A DNA stretch of 64,000 nucleotides, taken from positions 1 to 64,000 of the forward strand of contig NZ_LSSW01000015.1 in the NCBI RefSeq assembly GCF_001567565.1, given 5' to 3'. This DNA comes from Ectopseudomonas composti. Lineage in GTDB: Bacteria; Pseudomonadota; Gammaproteobacteria; Pseudomonadales; Pseudomonadaceae. A model generated the notes under the pieces. The model was given only the letters and a program-made list of their open reading frames with translations. It searched no databases and was not told the DNA's origin. Position numbers and translations under genes: made by a program. Each line of letters starts with the position of its first letter. The stretch's first letter is position 1. Below are positions 1 to 9,041 of the stretch, in pieces.

Positions 1-34
1 GCGGTCTGGGGTTTCTTCTTTGCGCGCGGGAAAA

Positions 35-96
35 GTAGGGCACGCTGCGCCCGCCGGCAATGATGCGGTCGCTACGGTGCGCAGGGCGCACCCTAC
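35..96. repeat. Imperfect palindrome, GTAGGG...CCCTAC type
   Basis: The segment starts GTAGGGC and ends GCACCCTAC, with a GC-rich interior that can fold further. Arms of the same type bound the repeats at 28729 and 49497. No gene is seen in the first 120 bases. Confidence 0.5.
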
Positions 97-120
97 GCGT
101 TGTCGGCGCTAATTAGAGAT

Positions 121-150
121 CAATAAAAAGGCCACCTTGAAGGTGGCCTT
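121..150 (-). terminator. Rho-independent terminator of queD
   Basis: On the minus strand, AAGGCCACC and GGTGGCCTT form a 9-bp stem around a 5-base loop, followed by TTTTATTG. It lies 19 bases past the queD stop codon, in the right orientation to end that transcript. Confidence 0.8.
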
Positions 151-168
151 TGTCGTTTTCGGCGCTGC

Positions 169-525
169 TCAATCGCCGCGATACTCGCAACCACTGGTGC
201 AGGTTTCGTGGATGCGTACGCGTGACAGCTCTGGAAGCAGTGGTTTGACCTGTTGCCAGATCCACTTGGCCAAAACCTCACTGGTCGGGTTTTCCAGGCC
301 AGGGATGTCGTTCAGGTAGTTGTGATCGAGCTGCTCGTAGATTGGCTTGAAGATCGCTTTGATCTCCGAGAAGTCGCGAATCCAGCCGGTATAAGGATCG
401 ACGTCACCTTCGATATAAATGGCGACTCGGAAGGAGTGGCCGTGCAGGCGGCCGCATTTGTGGCCTTCCGGTACGTGTGGCAGGCGATGGGCCGCCTCGA
501 AGATGAACTCTTTGAACAATTCCAC
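169..525 (-). CDS. queD: 6-carboxy-5,6,7,8-tetrahydropterin synthase QueD
   Basis: This 118-residue cytosolic enzyme of the PTPS family converts dihydroneopterin triphosphate to 6-carboxytetrahydropterin, the second step of queuosine/preQ0 synthesis. Zinc ligands His13, His28 and His30 are visible (the last two in the LHGH motif), as are Cys24 as catalytic nucleophile and the Asp67-His68 pair. All sit three positions before their E. coli QueD counterparts. The start is GTG at 525 (protein MELFKE...). Length is normal for bacterial QueD. It stands alone, with its own terminator downstream and a patatin gene 115 bases upstream on the same strand. No preQ1 riboswitch was recognised in that gap. 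Confidence 0.93.
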   Translation of the reverse strand: MELFKEFIFEAAHRLPHVPEGHKCGRLHGHSFRVAIYIEGDVDPYTGWIRDFSEIKAIFKPIYEQLDHNYLNDIPGLENPTSEVLAKWIWQQVKPLLPELSRVRIHETCTSGCEYRGD

Positions 526-640
526 TGAACAGCGCTCGCGTAAATGATTCTGCCTGAATGGCGTTGAGCTGTGCAGTTTATCAGGTCTGGCCCGTTTGCC
601 GCCTGATCACGTCGCCCTGCGCTCTGAGCAATCGCTTGTT

Positions 641-1720
641 TCAGAGAGGCTGCAGGCGTTCTGCCAGGCGGCCACTTTCGACCAGTTCGAGAAATTCGTC
701 TCCGAGCCTCGTACTTTCGGCCATGGCCTGGCGCCAGTAACGTTCGCGCCCTTCGTCATTGCCCAGGTAACGCTTGAAGTCAGTGCGATCTGGCAGTTTG
801 CCGTGTGGCAAGCGAGCCAGATATTCGCGAGATGGCGCCAGCAGCACTACATCCTGCAGGCGCGTGCGGTCGCCGCGGCGCCAGGGCATGCTCTTGTCGA
901 ACCAGCCCGGTATCACCCGGTCGGTGAAGTGCGGATAGAGAACGATGTCTTCGCCGTGGTAGGGCAGGTCAAGGTGGTAGTCGAGCAGGCCGCCATCGCG
1001 ATAGGCACCAGGCTCCAAGCCGGGAATCTCGCGAATGGCTTCCATCACCATTGGAATCGATCCAGAAGCCAGCAGGGCGTGGCGCAGGTTTTCCGGAGTC
1101 AGCGCGTGGAAGTGCGAGCGGAAGTCGCTCAGCTGCGTCAGGGGAGGTAGCTGTCGCGCATCGTGCAGAATCACGCGATCAAAGTGACGGCCAAGACGTT
1201 GGCGGGCCAGAAAGTTATTACCGATCACCGATGACAGGCCGAGGCTGAGTTTGCCGCGGTGGTCGTGTTGCAGCAGGCCGTGGCTCTTCACCACGACGAT
1301 GTGCAGACGATAGTAAGGGTTGGCGATGATGGCGGCGTCCTGATCCGCTAGCAGTTCGCTGAGCATTTGCCGGCAACTGCCCGAGACCTCGGCCATGCTC
1401 ACGCCCTTGGCGAAGCGCTGCGAGGTGTACAGCTCGCCGAGTCGCCGAATTCCTGCGGTCGGGTCTGGCAGGCAGGCACTGGCGAAGCGCCAGGATCCGA
1501 TCGAGGCGCCGATCAGGGCGCGCTCGCGTGGGGCGCGGGGTAGCCAGTCGCCAAACAGTGCGAGATCCAAGCCCTGAATACCAATACCTTTGGGGCCGCC
1601 CGCCGCGCCAGGCAGGATGCCGACGTCCGCCGGGCTCAGGCCGTTCTGGCGAATTCGCGTCAAGGCTCTGGGACCTACCTTGAGTGTCAGGGCAGGGGAT
1701 TTGATATGGATCGCGCTCAT
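641..1720 (-). CDS. Patatin-like phospholipase family protein
   Basis: The 359-residue protein is a probable Ser-Asp dyad acyl hydrolase. An oxyanion-type glycine-rich stretch (GAAGGPKG, about 38-45) precedes the nucleophile elbow GASIG at 71-75 (Ser73), and the DGG motif in AYRDGGLLDYH carries the dyad Asp. No signal peptide or membrane segment is visible, so it is probably cytosolic; the lipid substrate is unknown. The start at 1720 has a strong ribosome site (AAAGGAGG). It is divergent from the PepSY/two-component operon. From memory, PAO1 has a similar gene order between queD and bqsRS. Confidence 0.8.
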   Translation of the reverse strand: MSAIHIKSPALTLKVGPRALTRIRQNGLSPADVGILPGAAGGPKGIGIQGLDLALFGDWLPRAPRERALIGASIGSWRFASACLPDPTAGIRRLGELYTSQRFAKGVSMAEVSGSCRQMLSELLADQDAAIIANPYYRLHIVVVKSHGLLQHDHRGKLSLGLSSVIGNNFLARQRLGRHFDRVILHDARQLPPLTQLSDFRSHFHALTPENLRHALLASGSIPMVMEAIREIPGLEPGAYRDGGLLDYHLDLPYHGEDIVLYPHFTDRVIPGWFDKSMPWRRGDRTRLQDVVLLAPSREYLARLPHGKLPDRTDFKRYLGNDEGRERYWRQAMAESTRLGDEFLELVESGRLAERLQPL

Positions 1721-1862
1721 CGATGCCTCCTTTCGAACAGGCGATTATAGAGGGCTGAACGAGCAGGCCAAGCCACTTCATGTGGTGAATGACGCATGTG
1801 AATTCAGCTTGAATTAAGTGCCTGAGCCTAGAGTTGAAGCCACTGATTCGCTGGAGAAGCAC

Positions 1863-2171
1863 ATGAAACGATTGCTCAGCCTCGCTACACTTGTCACCCT
1901 CGCCAGCGCCGCAACCATTGCCCAGGCACGTGATCTGGGCCCGGATGAGGCGCTGCGTCTACGTGATGCCGGGACTATCAAATCCTTCGAAAAGCTCAAC
2001 GAAACGGCGCTGGCTCAGCATCCAGGCGCGCGTATCGAAGAAACTGAGCTGGAAGAAGAGTACGGCCGCTATATCTATCAGATCGAGCTGCGCGATGCTC
2101 AAGGCGTGCAGTGGGACCTGGAGCTGGATGCCAGCACCGGGAAAATTCTCAAGAACCACCAGGACGATTGA
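1863..2171 (+). CDS. Small periplasmic PepSY-domain protein (first of two)
   Basis: A 102-residue secreted protein with signal peptide 1-22 (ends AQA) and one PepSY domain ending in the typical LELDASTGKILK strand. A run of acidic residues (ETELEEEYG) could bind cations. The start at 1863 gives the signal peptide directly. Its stop overlaps the next start by one base, and the operon continues with a second PepSY protein and a two-component pair. In P. aeruginosa, small proteins sit in the same position upstream of bqsR/carR. A role as periplasmic accessory of the sensor is inferred from context. Confidence 0.75.
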   Translation: MKRLLSLATLVTLASAATIAQARDLGPDEALRLRDAGTIKSFEKLNETALAQHPGARIEETELEEEYGRYIYQIELRDAQGVQWDLELDASTGKILKNHQDD

Positions 2172-2485
2172 TGAAGTTTCGACGTACCACCGCACTGTTT
2201 CTGGTGCTGGTAAGCGGTTTAGCCAGCGTTCCGGGTGTCGCGCGTGATCTCGATCAAGATGAAGCCCTGCGTTTGCGGCGCGATGGCGTCATCATGCCGT
2301 TCGAGCAGTTGATGCAGCACGTCGACAAGGCTTACCCAGGCTCGACTCTGCTTGAGGCGGAACTGGAGGAGGAAGATGGCGTGCTGGTTTATGAGGTGGA
2401 GATTCTGGCCACATCGGGCGTGGTGCGTGAGCTCGAACTGGATGCCCGCAACGGCAATATTCTGAAGGATGAGGAAGACGACTGA
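2171..2485 (+). CDS. Small periplasmic PepSY-domain protein (second of two)
   Basis: A 104-residue paralogue of the preceding gene, with a signal peptide ending near residue 24 (GVA/RD). Both share the mature start RDL-x-x-DEALRLR, an acidic stretch (EAELEEEDG) and a terminal [12 protein letters not shown] strand. They probably arose by tandem duplication. The ATG at 2171 overlaps the upstream TGA, and its own TGA overlaps the response regulator ATG, so all three should be translationally coupled. Function is not known; PepSY domains are often regulatory or inhibitory. Confidence 0.75.
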   Translation: MKFRRTTALFLVLVSGLASVPGVARDLDQDEALRLRRDGVIMPFEQLMQHVDKAYPGSTLLEAELEEEDGVLVYEVEILATSGVVRELELDARNGNILKDEEDD

Positions 2486-3153
2486 TGCGCCTGTTGCTGG
2501 TGGAAGACCATGTACCCCTGGCCGATGAACTGACCGCCAGCCTGACGCGCCAAGGCTATGCCGTGGACTGGTTGGCCGACGGTCGTGATGCGGCCTATCA
2601 GGGCGCTAGCGAGCCTTACGATCTGATCATTCTCGATCTCGGCTTGCCGGGTAAGCCGGGGCTGGAAGTGCTACAGGAGTGGCGTGCCGGTGGCCTGGCC
2701 ACACCGGTGCTGGTGCTGACGGCGCGTGGCTCCTGGGCTGAGCGCATCGAAGGGCTCAAGGCCGGCGCCGACGACTACCTGACCAAACCCTTCCACCCCG
2801 AGGAGCTGGCCCTGCGCATCCAGGCACTGTTGCGTCGTGCCCATGGGCTGGCTAACCAACCGCAACTGGAGTCTGCCGGCTTGCAATTGGACGAGAGCCG
2901 CCAGTGCGTGACCGCTGCCGGCGAGGCCATCGACCTGACCGCCGCAGAGTTTCGCTTGCTGCGTTATTTCATGCTGCATCCGGGGCAAATCCTCTCCAAG
3001 AGCCATCTCGCCGACCACCTTTATGATGGTGAGACCGAGCGCGACTCCAACGTCATCGAAGTGCACGTCAATCGTCTGCGCGGCAAGCTCGGGCGCAATG
3101 TGATCGAGACCCGCCGTGGGCAGGGCTATCGCTTTACCGGAGAGCAGGGTTGA
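2485..3153 (+). CDS. bqsR: OmpR/PhoB-family response regulator, BqsR/CarR-like
   Basis: The 222-residue regulator has a receiver domain (1-115) with phospho-acceptor Asp51 in IILDLGLPG, an acidic pocket near residues 7-8, and Lys101 in YLTKPF. A winged-helix DNA-binding domain follows (about 125-220), with the recognition region [19 protein letters not shown]. Two PepSY genes upstream and the tlpQ/ctpM receptors downstream match, from memory, the bqsRS (carRS) locus of P. aeruginosa, which responds to Fe(II) or Ca2+. The symbol rests on synteny plus family. Other PmrA/QseB-like regulators remain possible. Confidence 0.75.
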   Translation: MRLLLVEDHVPLADELTASLTRQGYAVDWLADGRDAAYQGASEPYDLIILDLGLPGKPGLEVLQEWRAGGLATPVLVLTARGSWAERIEGLKAGADDYLTKPFHPEELALRIQALLRRAHGLANQPQLESAGLQLDESRQCVTAAGEAIDLTAAEFRLLRYFMLHPGQILSKSHLADHLYDGETERDSNVIEVHVNRLRGKLGRNVIETRRGQGYRFTGEQG

Positions 3154-4463
3154 GGTCCATTCAGCGTCGGCTCGGCATTGGCCTGGCCGCTACGCTGTTG
3201 GTGATTGGGCTGGTTCTGGCGCAGGCCAGTCTCTGGGTCTTCGACCGTGGCCTGCGTGCATACCTGGAAGAGGATCTGCGCGATGAGGCGCAGGGGCTGC
3301 TGGCCGCGTTGGTGCGTGGTCCGGCGGGGCTGCAGTTGGATGAACGACGCCTCGACCCCTCGTTCCAGCGGCAATTCTCCGGGCACTACTTTCGCATCGA
3401 TTTTCCCGACCGCAGCTGGCGTTCGCGCTCGTTGTGGGATCGCGAGCTACTCAAGCCCGATGGTACGGGCATGCAGGCCAAGCTGGGCGATGGCCCGCAA
3501 GGCCAGTTGTTGTTGATTTACCGCGCCGATTACCGCCGCTATGGGCAGAGCCTGTCGATCAGCGTGGCGCAGGACTACCAACCGATACTGCAGAGCTTTC
3601 GCCACATGCAATGGGTCGGACTTGGCCTGGGTGGTGCGGGGCTGCTGCTGATCCTGATCGCCCAGCGCTATACCGTGCGCCGGGCGCTGCGCCCGCTGGA
3701 GCAGGTGCGTCAGCAGATCGCGCAGCTGCAGCAGGGCCGCCGTAGCGAGCTGGATGCCGAGGTGCCCGAAGAGCTGGAATCTCTGGTGGCGCAGATCAAC
3801 CACCTGTTGGCGCATACCGAGGACACCCTCAAGCGCTCGCGCAATGCCCTGGGCAACCTTGGCCATGCGCTGAAAACGCCGCTGGCGGTGTTGATAAGCC
3901 TGGCCGGCCGCGAGGAACTGGCTGCTCATCCTGCGTTACGCGCGAGCATGCGCGAACAACTGGAGCAGATCGAGCAGCGCCTCAGCCGTGAGCTGGGGCG
4001 TGCGCGTCTGGCTGGCGAAGTCTTGCCGGGGGCGCGCTTCGATTGTGCGCAGGAGTTGCCGGGGCTGTTCGCCACCTTGTCGATGATTCATGACCGCGGC
4101 CTGACTCTGGACTGGCAGGCGCCGCCTGGCCTGGTGTTGCCGCGTGATCGTGAAGATTTGCTAGAGCTGCTCGGCAACCTGCTGGACAACGCCTGCAAAT
4201 GGGCCGAGCAACGCGTGCAGTTGACGGTGCAGGAGAGTGCAGAGGGCTATTGCCTGTTTGTCGATGATGATGGTCCCGGCATCGATGCCGAAGGGCGTGA
4301 GGCCGTGCTGGGCCGTGGCACGCGCCTGGATGAGCAGGTCGCCGGGCACGGCCTGGGCCTCGGTATCGTGCGCGATATCATCGAGGCCTGGCATGGCCGT
4401 ATCGACCTGCAGGACAGCCCTCTGGGCGGCCTGCGGGTGATGGTCAGCCTGCCGCGGCGTTGA
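3150..4463 (+). CDS. bqsS: Sensor histidine kinase, BqsS/CarS-like
   Basis: The 437-residue inner-membrane kinase starts at TTG 3150, overlapping the bqsR stop by four bases. TM1 is near residues 9-30, the periplasmic sensor region 31-154 and TM2 155-171, followed by HAMP. The H-box is [11 protein letters not shown] (His239), the N-box [12 protein letters not shown] (Asn347), and the G boxes are DDDGPGI and GHGLGLGIV. The RExxE iron motif reported for P. aeruginosa BqsS is not found in the periplasmic part; the only such match (268-272) is cytoplasmic. The ligand may therefore differ. Kinase identity is certain; the BqsS name is by synteny. Confidence 0.78.
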   Translation: MRSIQRRLGIGLAATLLVIGLVLAQASLWVFDRGLRAYLEEDLRDEAQGLLAALVRGPAGLQLDERRLDPSFQRQFSGHYFRIDFPDRSWRSRSLWDRELLKPDGTGMQAKLGDGPQGQLLLIYRADYRRYGQSLSISVAQDYQPILQSFRHMQWVGLGLGGAGLLLILIAQRYTVRRALRPLEQVRQQIAQLQQGRRSELDAEVPEELESLVAQINHLLAHTEDTLKRSRNALGNLGHALKTPLAVLISLAGREELAAHPALRASMREQLEQIEQRLSRELGRARLAGEVLPGARFDCAQELPGLFATLSMIHDRGLTLDWQAPPGLVLPRDREDLLELLGNLLDNACKWAEQRVQLTVQESAEGYCLFVDDDGPGIDAEGREAVLGRGTRLDEQVAGHGLGLGIVRDIIEAWHGRIDLQDSPLGGLRVMVSLPRR

Positions 4464-4540
4464 GCCGGGGCCAGGCAAACCGCCGAAAGCACTGTGTTCG
4501 GCGCCGCCAACTCACACAGCGGCGCCTGTAACACGCTTGC

Positions 4541-5137
4541 TTACATCCCGTTGGCGAAGGCCGGATTGTCGAAGTTGATGGCGGCGCGCACCGGTTGCAG
4601 GGCGTGGGCGTAGCGCACCAGTACGTCGAGCGCGTAATCGATGCGGGCACGGAGTCGCTGATCAGCCTCGTCCACCGGCTGTGGGCCGTTCAGGACCTTC
4701 TCGACCTGACGCACGATCAGGTGTTCCGGCAGGTAGCACAGGCGGCAGTTCTTGTAGCTGGAGGCGCGCAGTTCGCCAATCGGGTAGGCACCGCCAATGC
4801 CGGAGGAGACGCCCACCAGCAGACCCGGCTTGTGCGCCAGTTCGGCCTTGCTGGCGTAGATGAAGAAGTTCTTGATTGCCGGGCAGGCCATGCCGTTCCA
4901 CTCCGGCGCGATGATCACCACCGCATCGGCGGCTGCTAGTTGTTGCTGGTACATGGACCAGGGGCCGGCATCTTCAGCGGGCCACAGCGGCAGTGGCGCA
5001 AGGCCCAGATCGATGATGCAGCTGGTGTCCTGAGTGGTTTGCCCCATCTCGATCAGGCGCTGACGCAGTACGCGGGCGACCTTTCCCGATTGGCTGTTGT
5101 TGCGGCTGGAGCCGGCGACCAAGGTGATATTGAGCAT
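4541..5137 (-). CDS. NADPH-dependent FMN reductase family protein
   Basis: A 198-residue flavodoxin-fold protein. It begins with a beta strand and the FMN-phosphate loop GSSRNNSQSGK (9-19), and has the family's PEWNG segment after the strand AVVIIAPEW. The C-terminal third has a cysteine-containing stretch (KNCRLCYLPEH). Members reduce flavins, quinones or azo compounds with NAD(P)H; the substrate here is unknown. It is convergent with the sensor kinase and is followed on the same strand, 122 bases away, by the TlpQ-like receptor gene. Confidence 0.75.
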   Translation of the reverse strand: MLNITLVAGSSRNNSQSGKVARVLRQRLIEMGQTTQDTSCIIDLGLAPLPLWPAEDAGPWSMYQQQLAAADAVVIIAPEWNGMACPAIKNFFIYASKAELAHKPGLLVGVSSGIGGAYPIGELRASSYKNCRLCYLPEHLIVRQVEKVLNGPQPVDEADQRLRARIDYALDVLVRYAHALQPVRAAINFDNPAFANGM

Positions 5138-5259
5138 GTTGCTTCCCCAAAAAAAGAACGCAGGCTAGGCGATCGCCTGTCTGCGCTGCAAGGGACGCGC
5201 CGCCAGATCGGGGATGATTTGGCGTCACGCTCAGGTGTTCTCCGTCAGAGTCTGCGCCG

Positions 5260-7404
5260 CTACACGCGGAACTGATCCATCAGACCCTGCTGGTGATTGG
5301 CCAGACGATTGAGGCTCTGGCTTACCTGCGCCGACTCGTCGGCCTGCGCGGAGATGGCCTCGGTGACGTCGCGGATCGACGCGACGTTGCGGTTGATCTC
5401 CTCGGCCACCGAGCTCTGTTCTTCAGCCGCACTGGCGATCTGCAGATTCATGTCGGTAATGGTGCTGACCGCCTGGCTGATGCGCTGCAGCGCGGCCACG
5501 GCTTGCTGCACCTGTTCGACGCTGCCCTGAGCCTGGCGATGGCTGCTGTGCATGGTGCTGACCACTTCGCGCGTACCGCTTTGCAGACCTTCGATCACCT
5601 GGCGAATTTCTTCGACCGAGTCCTGAGTGCGTTTGGCCAGGTTGCGCACCTCGTCGGCGACCACGGCAAAGCCGCGACCGGCTTCCCCTGCGCGAGCGGC
5701 TTCGATGGCCGCGTTGAGGGCGAGCAGGTTGGTCTGCTCGGCAATCGAGCGAATCACTTCGAGTACCGAGCCGATCTGCTCGCTGCTGCTGGCAAGGCCT
5801 TCGACTTCCTGCATGGCCACGTTCATTTCATTGGCCAGCAGGTCGATGGTGCTGGTGGTGCGATCGATCACTTGCAGGCCTTCACGGCTGGCCTGGTCGG
5901 CATTTCGTGCGGCCTCTGCGGCTTGCGCTGCATTGTGGGCGACGTCCTGAGCGGTGGCGCTCATTTCCTGGAAGGCGGTCGCCACCTGGTCGACTTCGCG
6001 ATACTGCTGCTGCATGCCGGCACTGGTCTGACTGGCGATGGCCGCCGACTGGTCGGCCGTGCTGCGAGCATCGATCACGCTGCTTTTCACGTCGGCGATG
6101 ATTGGCTGCAGTTTATCGAGGAAGCGGTTGAACCAGCCGGCCAACTCGCCCAGTTCGTCCTGCCGGGCGTATTGCAGGCGGCGGGTCAGGTCGCCTTCAC
6201 CGCTGGCGATGTCCTTGAGCATGGCGGCGACGCCCAGAATCGGTCGCGTCACGCCGCGCGCGGTCAGCCACATCAGCAGCAGGCCGGCGATCACCGCGAC
6301 GAGCCCCATCAGCAGCGCGACCAGGCTGTCACTGGCGCGGTTGGCATCGAGTTGGGCGCCAAGCTTGATGGCACGTTCGAGCAAGACCTGCTGAGGTACT
6401 TCGAGCAGCACCGACCAGGGTTTGGCCTCGGGAATGGGTTTGAAGGGGCTGAGCTCACGGAGCATGTCACCGTGGCGCAACTCGGCATCGCTGCCGCTCT
6501 GGATCAGGCCGCGCAGTTCGCTGGCGTCTTCGGGAAAGGCGCGTTCGACGGGCTGGCTCAGCAGACTGCCATCGCGGCTATTGCCTGTGAGCAGCGCGCC
6601 GGGGCTGAAGATGCTGACGTGGCCCTGGCCGTCATACAGTTCGGCATTGGCCTGCTCGCTGATCTGCTGCAGGCTGGACAGGCTGATGTCGAGACCCATC
6701 ACGCCGATGATCTTGCCGTTCAACTCCAAGGGGAAGGCGATGCTGGTCATCAGCGTCTTCTTGCCGCCGACTTCGTCGTAGTAAGGCTCCAGTACGCACG
6801 CTTGACGAGTATCGCGAGGGCAGGTGTACCAGGCGTTGTAGGCCACGCCATTGGCACCGGGGGTGGTGTCGCCGAGCAGCTCTTCGGTCATCGCTTCGGA
6901 TTCCAGTTCGCCGACCGTGGCCTGCGACCAATACAGTGCGAAACGACCGCCTTCGTTGCTGCCAAGCTCGGCTTGATCGGCGAAGAGTTCATCCTTGCCA
7001 TCCAGCGCGTTGGGCTCGAACACCAGATATAGTCCGAGCAAGCCTGGGTTGGCCTCGAGGCTGGTGCGTACCTGGCGGGTGAGGTCTTCGCGCAGGTCGA
7101 AGGCATCGAGAAAGCGCTTCTCGGCTTGCTCACGCAGAAACAGAATCTGCCTGGAAAATCCCTTGCCGTACTGGTAGGCGTCCATGAAGTAGCGCTGGAT
7201 ACGGATCGCCTGCAGTTCACCGCGAGCCTTGAGGCGCAATTTGGCGCTTTCCTCCAGCATGCCGGAGCTGGCTTCGCGTACCAGGTTGGCACTGCGGCTT
7301 GACTGAAACTGCGAAGCACCTACCAGCAAGGTGACGATAGCGAGCAGGCAGAGCCCGGCGAGCAGGGTGATCTTCCACTGGATTGAAAGACGACTGAACA
7401 GCAT
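5260..7404 (-). CDS. tlpQ: Methyl-accepting chemotaxis protein with dCache sensor, TlpQ-like
   Basis: A 714-residue chemoreceptor. TM1 is about 12-32, with a large periplasmic double-Cache region (about 33-360). TM2 precedes HAMP and the cytoplasmic helices, which carry the conserved hairpin [19 protein letters not shown]. The ATG at 7404 was chosen because it gives the canonical N-terminus; open frame continues far upstream but encodes an unrelated low-complexity antisense sequence of the transporter gene. Length and position (between bqsRS and a ctpM-like receptor) match PA2654 TlpQ, a histamine/polyamine receptor. No C-terminal CheR-docking pentapeptide is seen. Confidence 0.82.
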   Translation of the reverse strand: MLFSRLSIQWKITLLAGLCLLAIVTLLVGASQFQSSRSANLVREASSGMLEESAKLRLKARGELQAIRIQRYFMDAYQYGKGFSRQILFLREQAEKRFLDAFDLREDLTRQVRTSLEANPGLLGLYLVFEPNALDGKDELFADQAELGSNEGGRFALYWSQATVGELESEAMTEELLGDTTPGANGVAYNAWYTCPRDTRQACVLEPYYDEVGGKKTLMTSIAFPLELNGKIIGVMGLDISLSSLQQISEQANAELYDGQGHVSIFSPGALLTGNSRDGSLLSQPVERAFPEDASELRGLIQSGSDAELRHGDMLRELSPFKPIPEAKPWSVLLEVPQQVLLERAIKLGAQLDANRASDSLVALLMGLVAVIAGLLLMWLTARGVTRPILGVAAMLKDIASGEGDLTRRLQYARQDELGELAGWFNRFLDKLQPIIADVKSSVIDARSTADQSAAIASQTSAGMQQQYREVDQVATAFQEMSATAQDVAHNAAQAAEAARNADQASREGLQVIDRTTSTIDLLANEMNVAMQEVEGLASSSEQIGSVLEVIRSIAEQTNLLALNAAIEAARAGEAGRGFAVVADEVRNLAKRTQDSVEEIRQVIEGLQSGTREVVSTMHSSHRQAQGSVEQVQQAVAALQRISQAVSTITDMNLQIASAAEEQSSVAEEINRNVASIRDVTEAISAQADESAQVSQSLNRLANHQQGLMDQFRV

Positions 7405-7605
7405 GGTGCGTTCCTTTCTGCATGGACTAGTACGGTTATCGGTACAGGGCCCGCGTTCTTGATCGATGTGGGGCTTGGTCGGAATTATGCACGTATTGAT
7501 TGATATTATGAACGTATGCTCGTTTTGACAGGCTAGGCCGCGTGCGGCAGAGTACGCGGCTTTTTGCGCCGGTCTTGCCGGCACGCACTGCAGGTGGAAT
7601 GTTCT

Positions 7606-8925
7606 ATGAATGCTGTAATCGCCGCGGTCGGCGTCATGCTGATCCTCAGTCTCTGCCGCGTGCATGTGGTCGTGGCGCTGATCGTCGGAGCGCTGGTCGG
7701 TGGTCTGCTCGGCGGCCTGGGCATCGAGGGCACCCTGCAGGCGTTCAATCAGGGGCTCGGTGGCGGGGCGACGGTGGCGTTGTCCTATGCGCTGCTCGGC
7801 GCGTTCGCGGTGGCTATCGCCAGGTCGGGCCTGGCTCATGCCCTGGCGGACAAGGCACTGGCGCTGGTTGGCAAGCAGCAGGACGGTGCCGGAGGGGCGC
7901 TGAAGTGGCTGCTGATCGGCTTGCTGCTGGCGGTGGCGATCTCCTCGCAGAACCTGCTGCCCATCCATATCGCGTTCATCCCGCTGCTGGTGCCGCCGCT
8001 GCTCTATGTGCTGAGCAAGTTGCAACTGGACCGCCGGCTGATTGCCTGCGTGTTGACCTTCGGTCTGATTACGCCGTACATGTTCCTGCCGGTTGGCTTT
8101 GGCGGCATTTTCCTCAACGAGATCCTGCTGGCCAACGTCGCCAAGTCCGGTGTCGATGTCACCGGCATCAGCATCACCCACGCCATGGCCATTCCGGCAC
8201 TGGGCATGTTTTTCGGACTGCTCGTCGCGGTGCTGTTCAGCTACCGCGGCAAGCGGGTCTATGACCTGGAGAAGGTCGCGCAGAGCGAGCGCGTGGACGT
8301 GCACTACAACCCGCTGAGCCTGCTGGTCGCCGGGCTGGCCATCGCCGCGGCGTTCATCGTGCAGCTGTGGCTGGACTCGATGATCATCGGTGCGCTGGTC
8401 GGTTTCGTCATCTTTTCGGTTTCCGGCGTGGTGCGCTGGAAAGAGGCGGACGGCCTGTTCACCGAAGGCATGAAGATGATGGCCATGATCGGCTTCATCA
8501 TGATCGCCGCTGCCGGTTTCGCCGAGGTGATGAAAACCACCGGTGAGGTAAGGGCACTGGTGGACAGTTCGGCAGAATTGATCGGTCACAACAAGGCGGT
8601 CGGCGCGCTGCTGATGCTGCTGGTCGGGCTGCTGGTGACCATGGGCATCGGCTCCTCCTTCTCGACGGTGCCGATCATTGCCGCGATCTTCGTGCCGCTG
8701 GGCGTGCAACTGGGTTTCAGCCCACTGGCAATCGTCTGCATCGTCGGGACTGCCGGCGCCCTGGGCGATGCCGGATCGCCAGCGTCGGATTCCACACTCG
8801 GGCCAACCTCAGGTCTGAACGCCGATGGCCAGCACAACCATATCTGGGACAGCGTGGTGCCCACTTTCCTGCACTACAACCTGCCACTGCTGGTGTTCGG
8901 TTGGGCCGGCGCTATGCTGTTGTAG
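7606..8925 (+). CDS. NhaC-type Na+/H+ antiporter family transporter
   Basis: A 439-residue integral membrane protein with roughly ten to twelve hydrophobic helices and no signal peptide. A conserved loop near the C-terminus, [20 protein letters not shown], matches the Na_H_antiporter family. The ATG at 7606 was chosen because the preceding in-frame residues are polar and the hydrophobic N-terminus begins here. In PAO1 the gene in this position (PA2653) is an uncharacterised transporter. Being flanked by two chemoreceptors suggests that it carries an amine or organic acid sensed by one of them. That is inference. Confidence 0.75.
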   Translation: MNAVIAAVGVMLILSLCRVHVVVALIVGALVGGLLGGLGIEGTLQAFNQGLGGGATVALSYALLGAFAVAIARSGLAHALADKALALVGKQQDGAGGALKWLLIGLLLAVAISSQNLLPIHIAFIPLLVPPLLYVLSKLQLDRRLIACVLTFGLITPYMFLPVGFGGIFLNEILLANVAKSGVDVTGISITHAMAIPALGMFFGLLVAVLFSYRGKRVYDLEKVAQSERVDVHYNPLSLLVAGLAIAAAFIVQLWLDSMIIGALVGFVIFSVSGVVRWKEADGLFTEGMKMMAMIGFIMIAAAGFAEVMKTTGEVRALVDSSAELIGHNKAVGALLMLLVGLLVTMGIGSSFSTVPIIAAIFVPLGVQLGFSPLAIVCIVGTAGALGDAGSPASDSTLGPTSGLNADGQHNHIWDSVVPTFLHYNLPLLVFGWAGAMLL

Positions 8926-8982
8926 AGAGGCAGGTCTGCGCCGAGTTAAGTTCCTGACGCGATGGGTCGCTTAATTCCTCCG

Positions 8983-9015
8983 CGGGGCTGCCGATACATC
9001 GGTAGCCCCGTTTTT
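8983..9015 (+). terminator. Rho-independent terminator after the NhaC-type gene
   Basis: CGGGGCTGCCGA pairs with TCGGTAGCCCCG (12 bp, one G-T wobble) across a 4-base loop, followed by TTTTT. It separates the transporter from the downstream chemoreceptor, so ctpM should have its own promoter or depend on read-through. Confidence 0.85.
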
Positions 9016-9033
9016 GCTTTCGCACATAAGGAC

Positions 9034-9041
9034 AATAAAAA
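9034..9041 (+). promoter_or_regulatory. Candidate Hfq/Crc CA motif at the ctpM start
   Basis: AATAAAAA fits the AANAANAA pattern bound by Hfq/Crc in pseudomonads. It lies between the Shine-Dalgarno AAGGA (9028-9032) and the ATG at 9041, where binding would block ribosome access. Confidence 0.4.

Noticed and set aside
526..640. preQ1 riboswitch controlling queD
   Set aside because: No preQ1 aptamer hairpin followed by an A-rich tail could be recognised in the 115 bases upstream of queD.
5293..7032. 579-residue plus-strand frame opposite the TlpQ-like receptor
   Set aside because: Composition follows from the receptor codons on the other strand; no family features and no ribosome site.
7405..8709. 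N-terminal extension making the TlpQ-like receptor 1149 residues long
   Set aside because: The extra 435 residues are Gln/His/Arg-rich antisense of the transporter gene, with no domain. The methionine at 7404 gives a normal chemoreceptor start.
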